Of a stretch of 64,000 nt of DNA, positions 7,514 through 16,373 are shown one piece after another. The translations under genes were made by a program, and so were the position numbers. Location: NCBI RefSeq assembly GCF_016907995.1, contig NZ_JAFBDA010000015.1, positions 1 to 64,000 of the forward strand. Direction: 5' to 3'. Numbering within the stretch: the first letter of the stretch is position 1; each line of letters starts with the position of its first letter. The notes under the pieces are model-generated. The model was not told the origin of the DNA. It made no database searches and saw only the letters and a program-made list of their open reading frames with translations. The DNA is from Clostridium sardiniense (lineage in GTDB: Bacteria > Bacillota > Clostridia > Clostridiales > Clostridiaceae).

Positions 7514-10216
7514 TTGAAAATAAGGGATAAAGTTTATAATAAACTAGTAGAGTTGAATAAGGATTCAAAGAAAAAAGGAATAACAGCAAATGAAATAGCA
7601 GTATTATTAGAAATTCCAAGGAATGTAGTTAGTCATTATTTAAATGAACTTTGCAGAGATGGAAAGGCAATGAAAACTAATACTAGACCAGTATATTTTT
7701 ATGATACATTATCAATAGAAGTAGAAAGTAGTAATGATGTTGATTGCAAGGAAGAGAGTAATAAAGATCCCTTTTTAAAATTAATAGGAAGTAACGGAAG
7801 CTTAAAAGAACAAGTGGAACAATGTAAAGCAGCAGCTGTATATCCTAATAAGGGGCTACCAATAACCTTAACAGGAAATAGTGGTGTAGGTAAAAGTTTT
7901 ATTGCAAGTATAATATATGAATATGCAATACATAAAGATTGCATAAAAAGTGATGCACCATTTATTACATTTAACTGTGCTGATTATGCAAATAATCCAG
8001 AGCTTTTATCAGCAAATCTTTTTGGATATAAAAAAGGAGCTTTTACAGGGGCAGATAAGGATACAGAAGGACTTATAGAATCTGCTGATGGAGGATATTT
8101 ATTTTTAGATGAAGTCCATAGACTTTCACCAGAAGGCCAGGAAAAGTTATTTCTTTTTTTAGATCAAGGAAAATTTAGAAGAATAGGTGAGACAAGCAAA
8201 TGGAGAAGGGCAAATGTTAGATTTATATTTGCAACTACTGAGAATTTAGATGAAGTCTTATTAGATACATTTAAGAGAAGAATTCCCATATTTGTTGATA
8301 TTCCAAGTCTAGATGAAAGAACATTATCAGAAAGACTATCTATGATATATAACTTTTATCATAACGAAGCAAAGGAAATTAATAAAGATTTAGTAGTAAG
8401 CAAGAATGTGGTAAATTCATTACTATCTATAAATGGGAATGGAAATATAGGATTACTTAAAAATATTATAATAAGTAGCTGCGCAAATGCTTATAGAAGT
8501 AATAATAAAGGCAAGGAAATTGAAATAGATTTAAGAGATCTTCCAGGTAAATTTAAAAATTCTACAAATATAAAAAAGAACTTTTATCATGAAAATATGA
8601 AAATATATAAAGATAATAATATAGAAAATAAAATTTTAAATTCAGAATACGAGGATAATGAAACCATAAAAAAAGAACTTAAAAATATTTTAAAGAGCTT
8701 AAATAATTTAAATAAGGGTACAATTGATGAAGAGATATTCACAAAACAATCTAATAGATTCATCAATAAAATTCTTAAAGAAATGATTTTTAATAATTCT
8801 CACGTAGAAAAGGATATATTAACTTATGAATTAATATTTAATGTAGTAGAAAATGCTTTAATGTTCATACAGAAAAACTATGGAATAAAATATTATGGAA
8901 ATACAACAAAAGTTTTAACTTATGTAATTATTCTATTAGGAAGTAATGAAAATGAAGATATAAAAACTCAAAATGAATATAAGGGATATATAAACATATT
9001 AAAGAAAAGGTTATCTAAGAGTTATCTTTTAGGTAAAAAGCTAAGTGAAATAATAGAAAATACTTTAGATAGAAAGCTTGGAGGTATATTATTTATATTC
9101 CTTACTCTATACTTTAATGGATTCATATCACAGAATAAGAGTAAATGTAATGGAATAATAGTTGCTCATGGATTTTCTACTGCAAGTAGTATAGCTGCAG
9201 TTGCTAACACTTGTTTTGAGGAATTTATATTTGAACCTTTTGATATGCCAATAGATGTCCCAACTTCTACTGTAGTAAGTAGAATAAAGGAATATCTAAC
9301 AAATATAAATACGGAAAATGGAACTATTATATTAGTTGATATGGGCTCTTTAAATGAAATATATGAAGAACTAAAAAGTAATGTGAATGGAAATGTAGGG
9401 ATAATAAATAATATATCAACAAGGCTAGCCTTAGATGTGGCTAGTAAAATAATAAATAAAGAAAACATAGAAGATATAGTAGAAAGTTGTTCTAAGAATA
9501 ATAGCACAGAGTATAGATTCTATGAAGCAAAGGATAAAAAGAAGGCTATAGTTGTTACATGTATTTCAGGAGTTGGAACAGCAGAAAAGATAAGAGAAAT
9601 AATATTAAAGTGTATTGGACAAGCTGATATAGAGATATTAGCACAGGACTATAATAGTATTTCTGAAGGTATTAAAAATAATAATACATTAAAGGATTAT
9701 GATGTAAGATTAGTTATATCAACAACTACAATAGATGTACCAGAGGTTAGAGCAATAAGTCTTCAAAACTTAATAAATGGAGAGTCAGATGATATATTAG
9801 AAGAAGTATTAAAGGATGTAAATAAAAAGAAAAGCATAGATGATATAAAGGATGATATGATAAAATTCCTTTCACTACAAAATATATTAAATCAACTTAC
9901 AATACTTAATCCAAACAAGATAGTTGATGAAGTATCTAAGGTAGTAAATAATTATCAGTTAGCATTAAATATGAATTTTGAAAGTGACTTAAAGCTTGCT
10001 TTATTCATACATATAAGTATGTTAATTGAAAGGCTAGTTTTAAGAGATGAAATAACAGATCATCCTTATGAAGAATCATTTATAAAGAACAATAAGGATT
10101 TTATTTTGGAAACAAATAATATATTTAAAGATATACTTAAAGAATATAAGGTTTCTTTAAGCCTTGCTGAGATTATTAATATATATGATATAATTCATAT
10201 GAGAAAAAGAGGCTAA
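7514..10216 (+). CDS. LevR-type sigma-54-dependent activator with PTS regulatory domains
   Basis: A 900-residue activator of the LevR/ManR class. In order: N-terminal winged helix (about 1-75), AAA+ sigma-54 interaction domain (about 90-340) with Walker A GNSGVGKS at 121-128 and the sigma-54 loop GAFTGA at 175-180, a PRD-like region (about 400-500), a mannose-type EIIA domain with candidate phosphoryl His552 (VAHG), an EIIB-like domain with Cys683 (TCISGVGT), and a C-terminal PRD with His833. Such proteins are activated or inhibited by phosphoryl transfer from HPr and the cognate EIIB, so they sense both sugar flow and PTS state. The start is TTG, with AGGGGGAT seven bases upstream. It sits between the four sigma-54 promoters and is their likely activator. 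The first PRD seems to lack the usual His. Confidence 0.9.
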   Translation: MKIRDKVYNKLVELNKDSKKKGITANEIAVLLEIPRNVVSHYLNELCRDGKAMKTNTRPVYFYDTLSIEVESSNDVDCKEESNKDPFLKLIGSNGSLKEQVEQCKAAAVYPNKGLPITLTGNSGVGKSFIASIIYEYAIHKDCIKSDAPFITFNCADYANNPELLSANLFGYKKGAFTGADKDTEGLIESADGGYLFLDEVHRLSPEGQEKLFLFLDQGKFRRIGETSKWRRANVRFIFATTENLDEVLLDTFKRRIPIFVDIPSLDERTLSERLSMIYNFYHNEAKEINKDLVVSKNVVNSLLSINGNGNIGLLKNIIISSCANAYRSNNKGKEIEIDLRDLPGKFKNSTNIKKNFYHENMKIYKDNNIENKILNSEYEDNETIKKELKNILKSLNNLNKGTIDEEIFTKQSNRFINKILKEMIFNNSHVEKDILTYELIFNVVENALMFIQKNYGIKYYGNTTKVLTYVIILLGSNENEDIKTQNEYKGYINILKKRLSKSYLLGKKLSEIIENTLDRKLGGILFIFLTLYFNGFISQNKSKCNGIIVAHGFSTASSIAAVANTCFEEFIFEPFDMPIDVPTSTVVSRIKEYLTNINTENGTIILVDMGSLNEIYEELKSNVNGNVGIINNISTRLALDVASKIINKENIEDIVESCSKNNSTEYRFYEAKDKKKAIVVTCISGVGTAEKIREIILKCIGQADIEILAQDYNSISEGIKNNNTLKDYDVRLVISTTTIDVPEVRAISLQNLINGESDDILEEVLKDVNKKKSIDDIKDDMIKFLSLQNILNQLTILNPNKIVDEVSKVVNNYQLALNMNFESDLKLALFIHISMLIERLVLRDEITDHPYEESFIKNNKDFILETNNIFKDILKEYKVSLSLAEIINIYDIIHMRKRG

Positions 10217-10293
10217 AATGATTTAATATAAAAGAATTTAATAATAAAACAACATAAAAGTACGTAACTTTTATAGAATGAAATTATAATAAT

Positions 10294-10325
10294 AGCACAT
10301 AGTAAACATCTACTATGTGCTATAT
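10294..10325. terminator. Bidirectional terminator between convergent genes
   Basis: A perfect 11-base stem (10294-10304 with 10311-10321) and 6-base loop lie between the converging LevR-type and GH35 genes, with T-rich sequence on the + side and A-rich sequence on the other. Confidence 0.65.
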
Positions 10326-10328
10326 ATT

Positions 10329-12092
10329 TTAGTAAAGAGGTTTGTCTCTAAGACTTATATTAGAACTATATTTTCCTTCAGTTTCAAATATGACAATTTT
10401 ATTTTCACCCAATGTTAAAAGCGGTGCAGGGATATATAAATATTTTGTTGGACCTATATCCCAGAAGCGGCCAAGGTTAAAGCCGTTTATAAAAGCACAG
10501 CCCTTACCGAAATCAGGTAAATGAAGGAATGTATCACCCGTTTCATCTACTGTAAAAGTATATTCATAGAATGAAGGAGTATTTTCCGTGTAGCCAAGAC
10601 TAAAATCTACTTTACTAATATCCTCCATATCTAGGCAGTAATGATCCCAACCAGTATGGAAATGAATATCAAGCATTACTCCGCCTTTAATTCCCTTACG
10701 TTGTTTTGGACTTACTAAACTTGCTCCATAATTTATTCTACCTAGATTCTCCACAAGAATATCTAATGTATTATCAGAATTACTATTAAAGTCTAAAGGA
10801 ATATTTGATCCAAGATTATCTTTATATTGAGTTGTTACATGGTTTCCATTTAAAAATACTTGAGCTCTATCATCACAATCTACTAACTTAGCTTTTTCTA
10901 AAGGATTCATATTAGAAAGTTTAGCTCTATATAATATATATCCAAAGTTTTGATCAAGCTTTTCCATGCTTAATGTTTGAGGAGTATAAACAGGAGTAGC
11001 TAATTTTTCTAAAGTATTAAATAATGACACTTTATTAGAAAGTTTTATTTCTCCGTAATCCTTAAATTTAATATTATTAGATATATTTACTTTAGGAAGC
11101 TCTTTAAAGTTAGAGATAACTTCTTTAAATTTAAAGTATTTTTCAGAAGGTTCTCCCCATTCAGTAAGTGGAGCATCATAATCGTAAGTTGTTGTTTGAG
11201 GATCTATACCATCATGATAACTACAACCATTATATAAACCAAAGTTTGTACCACCATGGAACATATAAATATTCACATGACCTTCTTCTAGCATATCCTT
11301 TAATTCTTTTGCTGCATCGTCGCTATCTCTTCTTTTAAATTCACCACCCCAGTTATTAAACCATCCTATCCAAAATTCCATACACATTAGGGGACCTTCT
11401 ATATTATTTTCTTTCATAAATGTATTTAGATTAGAAATTTGTTCCTTTGTTCTAGAGCCAAAGTTTGCAGTAGGAAAAACTCCATCTTCAATCAAGGTTC
11501 CAGCTTCAAGAGCTTCTTTCCATCCACCATCAGAAGTGAAAAGTGGAACAGTAGCACCATGAATTATCATTAGAGATTTTATAGCCTTTAAATAATCTTT
11601 ATCATTACTAAAAGAGCCATATTCATTTTCCACTTGCATCATAATAACAGGACCACCATTAGTTATTTGAAGAGGAACTATATATTTAAATAATTCTTTA
11701 AAGTAAGAGTCAACAGCATCTAGAAATCCTCTATAAGTACTTCTAACTCTCATTGAGTCATCTTTTAGAAGCCAAGCAGGTAATCCACCAAACTCCCATT
11801 CTGCACAGATATAAGGTGTAGGTCTAAGTATTACATAAAGTCCAAGCTCCTCAGCAATTTTTATGAATTTAACAAAATCACGATTGCCAGTAAAGTTAAA
11901 CTCACCTTTTTTACTTTCATGATAATTCCAAGGTATGTATGTCTCAACGCAATTACATCCCATAGATTTAAGTTTTTCTAATCTGTCTTTCCAATACTCA
12001 GGTACTATTCTAAAATAATGTACAGCACCTGATATTATTTTTATTTTTTTATCATTTAAATAGAAATCTTCTTTTATTTCAAACTTACTCAT
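10329..12092 (-). CDS. Cytoplasmic GH35 beta-galactosidase
   Basis: A 587-residue glycoside hydrolase family 35 protein. The TIM barrel is at the N-terminus, with the family motifs RPTPYICAEWEFGGLP, the acid/base Glu in QVENEYGS and the nucleophile Glu in MEFWIGWF; C-terminal jelly-roll domains follow. It removes terminal beta-galactose. There is no signal peptide, so it acts on imported oligosaccharides. The start is the ATG at 12092, with TAGGAGG just upstream; a longer frame to 12155 would overlap the sigma-54 promoter. It is transcribed divergently from the PTS operon. A galactosidase in a glycosaminoglycan cluster suggests a galactose-containing substrate such as keratan-type chains or the proteoglycan linker, but this is inference. 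Confidence 0.88.
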   Translation of the reverse strand: MSKFEIKEDFYLNDKKIKIISGAVHYFRIVPEYWKDRLEKLKSMGCNCVETYIPWNYHESKKGEFNFTGNRDFVKFIKIAEELGLYVILRPTPYICAEWEFGGLPAWLLKDDSMRVRSTYRGFLDAVDSYFKELFKYIVPLQITNGGPVIMMQVENEYGSFSNDKDYLKAIKSLMIIHGATVPLFTSDGGWKEALEAGTLIEDGVFPTANFGSRTKEQISNLNTFMKENNIEGPLMCMEFWIGWFNNWGGEFKRRDSDDAAKELKDMLEEGHVNIYMFHGGTNFGLYNGCSYHDGIDPQTTTYDYDAPLTEWGEPSEKYFKFKEVISNFKELPKVNISNNIKFKDYGEIKLSNKVSLFNTLEKLATPVYTPQTLSMEKLDQNFGYILYRAKLSNMNPLEKAKLVDCDDRAQVFLNGNHVTTQYKDNLGSNIPLDFNSNSDNTLDILVENLGRINYGASLVSPKQRKGIKGGVMLDIHFHTGWDHYCLDMEDISKVDFSLGYTENTPSFYEYTFTVDETGDTFLHLPDFGKGCAFINGFNLGRFWDIGPTKYLYIPAPLLTLGENKIVIFETEGKYSSNISLRDKPLY

Positions 12093-12127
12093 ATATATCC
12101 TCCTAAAATTCAATCTATATAAATAAT

Positions 12128-12143
12128 AGCAATAAGTATGCCA
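12128..12143 (-). promoter_or_regulatory. Sigma-54 promoter (-24/-12) of the GH35 gene
   Basis: On the minus strand: TGGCAT (12143-12138), five bases, TTGCT (12132-12128). The predicted start of transcription is near 12117, about 25 bases before the GH35 ATG. This ties the beta-galactosidase to the same activator as the PTS. Confidence 0.8.
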
Positions 12144-12147
12144 ATCT

Positions 12148-12393
12148 AGTGTCATATGCTTTTATGCACTTTAGCTTCAATTAAGTGGGAATACATTCAT
12201 TAAATAATATGAATTTTAAGTTTAATTAGAATAAATTATTACATTATATATGGATAAATCTAGTATTTTAATTAAAATCTTATAAAATTATATTAGTATA
12301 ATGTTAAGTTAAATTATACATTGATTAATGTCGTATTATTTATTATTAGATTTTAATAAGTGTCATATAATTTTATATTTTTGTCAGACAAAA
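12148..12393. promoter_or_regulatory. Candidate activator sites between GH35 and the PTS operon
   Basis: AGTGTCATA occurs at 12148-12156 and again at 12359-12367, a near copy AATGTCGTA at 12327-12335, and a perfect palindrome TTTTGTC-A-GACAAAA at 12379-12393. The same 9-base word occurs upstream of the kdu operon. They stand about 170-415 bases upstream of the PTS -24 box, a usual distance for enhancer-like sites of sigma-54 activators. The 515-base gap has no gene. Confidence 0.5.
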
Positions 12394-12562
12394 GAGAGGA
12401 AAGAGATATAAAAAGTATATTTGGTGTCAATAAATTTAAAAAATGTAATTCTAAAAAATATAAAACAAGGAATTATAAAAAAATAAATTAATCTCTATAA
12501 GCCCAATAAATTAAAGGGATTTGTATATATATTAATTTAAAAATCTTAGCGTACTTAAAAGT

Positions 12563-12578
12563 TGGCACACCAATTGCT
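12563..12578 (+). promoter_or_regulatory. Sigma-54 promoter (-24/-12) of the PTS operon
   Basis: TGGCAC at 12563-12568, five bases, TTGCT at 12574-12578: a perfect match. Transcription would start near 12589, just before the AGGAGGGA ribosome site of the EIIA gene. Confidence 0.88.
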
Positions 12579-12607
12579 AATATATATAGTCAAGGAGGGA
12601 AGGTAAG

Positions 12608-13012
12608 ATGTATGAAGTTTTAGTAGTAAGTCACGGTACATTAGCCAAGGGGTTTAATGATGCAGTAAAAATGATATTAGGATCTGAAATTAACTATTTA
12701 GGATTATATGATGATGGGGTGGAAATATTTCATAAAAGATTAAAAGAGAAAATAGGAGAAATAAAAACTAAAAATAAGAAAGTACTGATACTAGCTGACC
12801 TATTTGGAGGTTCACCATTTAATAAAGCATTATATGAATCTGGAAATGATAGTGATGTTAAAGTTATTTCAGGAATTAATTTATCAATGTTAATTGAGGC
12901 TATTATGAGCGAAGGATCTAATATAGATGAGATAGCTCTTAAAATAGTGGAATCTACCAAAGATTCTATAAGACCAGGAATTATATTAAATAATAATGAG
13001 GATGATGAATAA
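12608..13012 (+). CDS. PTS EIIA component, mannose/N-acetylgalactosamine family
   Basis: A 134-residue EIIA of the mannose (PTS-Man, AgaF/LevD) family. His9 in VVSHG is the phosphorylation site that accepts the phosphoryl group from HPr. It is a separate soluble protein, first in the operon EIIA-EIIC-EIID-EIIB-GH88-lyase. In streptococci an equivalent PTS imports unsaturated glycosaminoglycan disaccharides; the GH88 and lyase genes here support the same substrate. The ribosome site AGGAGGG is optimal and a sigma-54 promoter lies 30 bases upstream. Confidence 0.9.
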   Translation: MYEVLVVSHGTLAKGFNDAVKMILGSEINYLGLYDDGVEIFHKRLKEKIGEIKTKNKKVLILADLFGGSPFNKALYESGNDSDVKVISGINLSMLIEAIMSEGSNIDEIALKIVESTKDSIRPGIILNNNEDDE

Positions 13013-13026
13013 GGAGGAATTAAAAA

Positions 13027-13800
13027 ATGGACATTAAATTATGGCAAATAATTGCAGTAACAGTATTTATAGTTATTGCACAGTATGATGGACTAAACAC
13101 TGGATTTGGACTAGCTAAACCTACTGTAGCTGGAGGAATAGCTGGATTAATATTAGGAGATATGCAAACAGGACTTTTTGTAGGTGGTACACTTAATCTT
13201 ATGTCTCTAGGAGTTGGTAACTTTGGAGGAGCTGTTGTTCCAGATTATACAAGTGGAGCAGTACTTGGAGCAGCCTTTGCTATAATGTCAGGGGATGGAC
13301 CTGAAATTGGAATTTCTTTAGGAATCCCAGTAGCGTTATTACTTACTCAATTAGATGTTCTTGCAAGATTTACAAATACATTTATACAACAAAAAGCAAC
13401 TACTTATGCTAAAGAAGGAAATTATAAAGGCCTAGAAAGAATGAATATATTAGGGTTACTTCCTTGGGCTTTATCAAGAGCTATTCCAGTTGCAATTGGA
13501 TTATCATTAGGAACTGCTTTTGTTGAAAACGTTATAAATAATATGCCTCAATGGTTAATGGGTGGATTAAAAACAGCAGGTGCGATAGTACCAGCTTTAG
13601 GTATCGCAATATTACTTAAATATTTATCAATTAAAAAATATGTTGCTTATTTATTAATAGGTTTTGCATTAGCTGCATACTTAAATGTACCAATGCTTGG
13701 AATATCATTAATTGGACTAGCATTAGCATTGATGACATTTGAAAGAAGAAGAGAAGGAAATGTTGCAGTTGTAGGTGGAGGAGATGACGAAGATGAGTAA
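13027..13800 (+). CDS. PTS EIIC component, mannose family permease subunit
   Basis: A 257-residue integral membrane protein of the AgaW/ManY type, starting MDIKLWQIIAVTVFIVIAQ, with several hydrophobic segments and the glycine-rich motif GLAKPTVAGGIAGL. With EIID it forms the sugar channel. It starts 14 bases after EIIA with AAGGAGGA as ribosome site and overlaps the EIID start by 8 bases, typical of translational coupling of the two membrane subunits. Confidence 0.9.
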   Translation: MDIKLWQIIAVTVFIVIAQYDGLNTGFGLAKPTVAGGIAGLILGDMQTGLFVGGTLNLMSLGVGNFGGAVVPDYTSGAVLGAAFAIMSGDGPEIGISLGIPVALLLTQLDVLARFTNTFIQQKATTYAKEGNYKGLERMNILGLLPWALSRAIPVAIGLSLGTAFVENVINNMPQWLMGGLKTAGAIVPALGIAILLKYLSIKKYVAYLLIGFALAAYLNVPMLGISLIGLALALMTFERRREGNVAVVGGGDDEDE

Positions 13801-14587
13801 AAGAATATCTAAAAAAACAATGAATAGAGTTTTCAAAAGATGGTTATTAGGGGTTCATACATGTTGGAATTATGAAACAATGCAGGGGCTTGGATATGGA
13901 TATGCAGTATTACCTGCTTTAGAAGAAATATATGCTGATGATAAAGAAGGATTACAGGAAGCTGTAGAAAATAATATTCAATTCTTTAATACAAATGCTA
14001 CAACAGGATCATTAATAGTTGGTGCATCATTAGCCTTAGAAGAGCAAGGGAAAACAGCTATAGAAGCAGTTACAGCTATAAAGACAGGCCTTATGGGACC
14101 ACTTGCAGGAGTTGGAGATACTTTATTTACAGTATTACCTAATACAGTTATAGGATCAATAGCAGCTTATATGGCTCTAGAAGGAAATCCAATTGGTATT
14201 TTCTTATGGATAGCATTTAACTTCATAAGGTTATTCTGTATGAAAAAGTTTATTGATATTGGATATACTCAAGGTACTAAGCTTGTTGGATCAATTGGTG
14301 GAATGCTAAAAAATGTTACAGAAGCTGCAAATATTTTAGGGATTGTAGTAGTTGGTGCATTAGTTCCAAGCGTTATAAATGCTAAGTTTGCATTTGAATG
14401 GCAAAATGGAGAAGTTGTATTTAAATTGCAGGAAATTGCAGATAAAATATTACCAGGTCTAGCGCCAGTTGCATTGGTTGGATTTACTTATTGGTTATTA
14501 GGAAGAAAGAAAATGACTTCAACAAAAGCAATATTCATACTTATGGCTCTAGGAATAATATTACACAATTTAAAGATACTTGCTTAA
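13793..14587 (+). CDS. PTS EIID component, mannose family
   Basis: A 264-residue EIID subunit, unique to the mannose-type PTS class. It shows the usual N-terminal KRWLLGVHTCWNYETMQGLG stretch, the conserved MGPLAGVGDTLF loop and C-terminal membrane segments. I chose ATG 13793 because GGAGGA lies about 10 bases upstream; ATG 13784 and GTG 13775 have no usable ribosome site. It overlaps the EIIC stop by 8 bases. Confidence 0.9.
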   Translation: MSKRISKKTMNRVFKRWLLGVHTCWNYETMQGLGYGYAVLPALEEIYADDKEGLQEAVENNIQFFNTNATTGSLIVGASLALEEQGKTAIEAVTAIKTGLMGPLAGVGDTLFTVLPNTVIGSIAAYMALEGNPIGIFLWIAFNFIRLFCMKKFIDIGYTQGTKLVGSIGGMLKNVTEAANILGIVVVGALVPSVINAKFAFEWQNGEVVFKLQEIADKILPGLAPVALVGFTYWLLGRKKMTSTKAIFILMALGIILHNLKILA

Positions 14588-14633
14588 ATTAGTGTAAAAT
14601 AAGATTATAAATGATATAGGGGAGGAATTTAGA

Positions 14634-15125
14634 ATGAAAGGTATAATTCATATAAGAATAGATGATAGATTAATACATGGACAGGTTGCAGCTAGATGGT
14701 CTACTGGGCTAGGAGCAAGTAGAATAATGGTTGCAAATGATGAGGTTGCTGCAGATGAAATGCAAAAAGGGATATTAAGAATGGTGGCACCACCTGGAAT
14801 TGCAACATCAATAATATCAAAGGATACGGCAGCAACAAATATCCTTTCTGAAAAATATTCAAATCAAAAAGTATTACTAGTTTTAAAAAGCCCAAAAGAT
14901 GCATTAGATTTAATGGATAGAGGATTAGAAATTAAAGAAATAAATGTTGGAAACATGGCTAAAAGAGATAATACAGTTCAAATAAAAAAATCTTTAAGTA
15001 TAACCAAAGAGGAATTTGAAGATTTTAAAGAATTAGGAAATAGAGGAGTTAGGCTAACTGCAAGAATGGTACCTGATGAATCAGAAGTGTTATTAGAAAA
15101 TTTCTTAAGTAAAGTTAGTTTTTAG
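14634..15125 (+). CDS. PTS EIIB component, mannose family
   Basis: A 163-residue EIIB of the mannose class. The active His15 lies in RIDDRLIHGQV; it passes phosphate from EIIA to the incoming sugar. In LevR-type systems the cognate EIIB also phosphorylates the activator when no substrate is present, so this protein is the likely inducer sensor for the regulator at 7514. AGGGGAGG is the ribosome site. A terminator-like hairpin follows within the operon. Confidence 0.9.
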   Translation: MKGIIHIRIDDRLIHGQVAARWSTGLGASRIMVANDEVAADEMQKGILRMVAPPGIATSIISKDTAATNILSEKYSNQKVLLVLKSPKDALDLMDRGLEIKEINVGNMAKRDNTVQIKKSLSITKEEFEDFKELGNRGVRLTARMVPDESEVLLENFLSKVSF

Positions 15126-15130
15126 TATTA

Positions 15131-15152
15131 GGGACCATAAGGTCCCTTTTTT
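15131..15152 (+). terminator. Internal terminator/attenuator after EIIB
   Basis: GGGACC, a 4-base loop, GGTCCC and six T residues form a short perfect terminator 6 bases after the EIIB stop and about 30 before the GH88 gene. It probably lowers expression of the downstream enzymes relative to the transporter. Confidence 0.65.
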
Positions 15153-15184
15153 ATAGATAATAATAAGTTTAGGAGTAGAGTATT

Positions 15185-16372
15185 ATGAGAAAAATATTAT
15201 ATATAGAGGAAATAAAAGATAAGAAAGAGCTTTTAAATAAAAGTTTATTAAATAAGGAAGAAATAAAAATAGGGCTAGATAGAATAATAAAAAATATAGA
15301 TGAAAATTTAGATAGATATACTAATAAATTTCCAAGTGCATGTACCACAAATTTAAAATATAGAGTTAAAGATAATGATGATTGGACAAATGGATTCTGG
15401 ACAGGGATGTTATGGCTAGCATACGAATATACAGGAGATGCAAAATATAGAGAGATAGCCGAGCTTCATACACAAAACTTTAAAGAAAGATATGAAAAAG
15501 ACTATGTTTTAAATCACCATGATTTAGGATTCCTTTATTCCTTATCAGCCATTGCTGATTATAAAATAACAGGGGATAAGGAAGCTAGGGAGCTTGGACT
15601 TAAAGCAGCTAATAAATTAAAGGGAAGATATCAAGCTAAGGGAGAGTTTATACAAGCTTGGGGAGATCTTTCTGATGAAAAAGAATATAGACTTATAATA
15701 GATTGCTTCTTAAACCTACCATTACTATATTGGGCTTATGAAGAAACTTTAGATAAATCATTTTTAGATGTAGCAAATAATCATTTCAAAACAGCTATCA
15801 ATAATGTAATTAGAGAAGACTCATCAACATATCACACATATTATTTTGATAGAAATACTGGAGAGGCAGTAAAAGGAGTAACACATCAAGGCTTTAAAAA
15901 TGATTCATGTTGGGCTAGAGGACAAGCATGGGCAATACTGGGATTACCAATTAATTACAAGTATAACAAGAATGAAGATTCAGAAGAGATATTTAAAGGA
16001 GTAACAAACTACTATTTAAATAGATTACCAGAAGATTTAATTCCTTATTGGGACTTAATTTTTAAAGAGGAAGATAAGGAGCCAAGAGATTCCTCATCAG
16101 CAGTTATAGCCGCTTGTGGAATATTTGAAATGAATAAACTTTTCAAGGATTATGAAAATAAAGAAGTTTATACAAGATCAGCTCATGAAATGATTAGAAA
16201 TTTAATAAACAATTATATGACAGTAAATGAAGATTCAGATGGAATACTAATGCATGGAGTATACTCATGGCAACATAATAAAGGAGTTGATGAATGTAAT
16301 CTTTGGGGAGATTATTTCTTTATGGAATCCTTAATGAGATTGTATAAGGAAGACTTTGGAGGTTACTGGTAG
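15185..16372 (+). CDS. ugl: GH88 unsaturated glucuronyl hydrolase
   Basis: A 395-residue family 88 hydrolase that removes the 4,5-unsaturated uronic acid from lyase-generated glycosaminoglycan disaccharides, leaving an amino sugar and 4-deoxy-5-keto-uronate. The two catalytic-type Asp residues are Asp113 (HHDLGF) and Asp173 (IIDCFLN), 60 residues apart, as in characterised UGL enzymes (about 61). No signal peptide is present, so it works on imported sugar. The preference for chondroitin or hyaluronan products cannot be read from sequence. The next gene starts 1 base after its stop. Confidence 0.9.
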   Translation: MRKILYIEEIKDKKELLNKSLLNKEEIKIGLDRIIKNIDENLDRYTNKFPSACTTNLKYRVKDNDDWTNGFWTGMLWLAYEYTGDAKYREIAELHTQNFKERYEKDYVLNHHDLGFLYSLSAIADYKITGDKEARELGLKAANKLKGRYQAKGEFIQAWGDLSDEKEYRLIIDCFLNLPLLYWAYEETLDKSFLDVANNHFKTAINNVIREDSSTYHTYYFDRNTGEAVKGVTHQGFKNDSCWARGQAWAILGLPINYKYNKNEDSEEIFKGVTNYYLNRLPEDLIPYWDLIFKEEDKEPRDSSSAVIAACGIFEMNKLFKDYENKEVYTRSAHEMIRNLINNYMTVNEDSDGILMHGVYSWQHNKGVDECNLWGDYFFMESLMRLYKEDFGGYW

Positions 16373-16373
16373 A

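Noticed and set aside
14785-14805. TGGCAC followed by TTGCA inside the EIIB gene, as another sigma-54 promoter
   Set aside because: The gap is 9 bases instead of 5 and it lies inside a coding frame.
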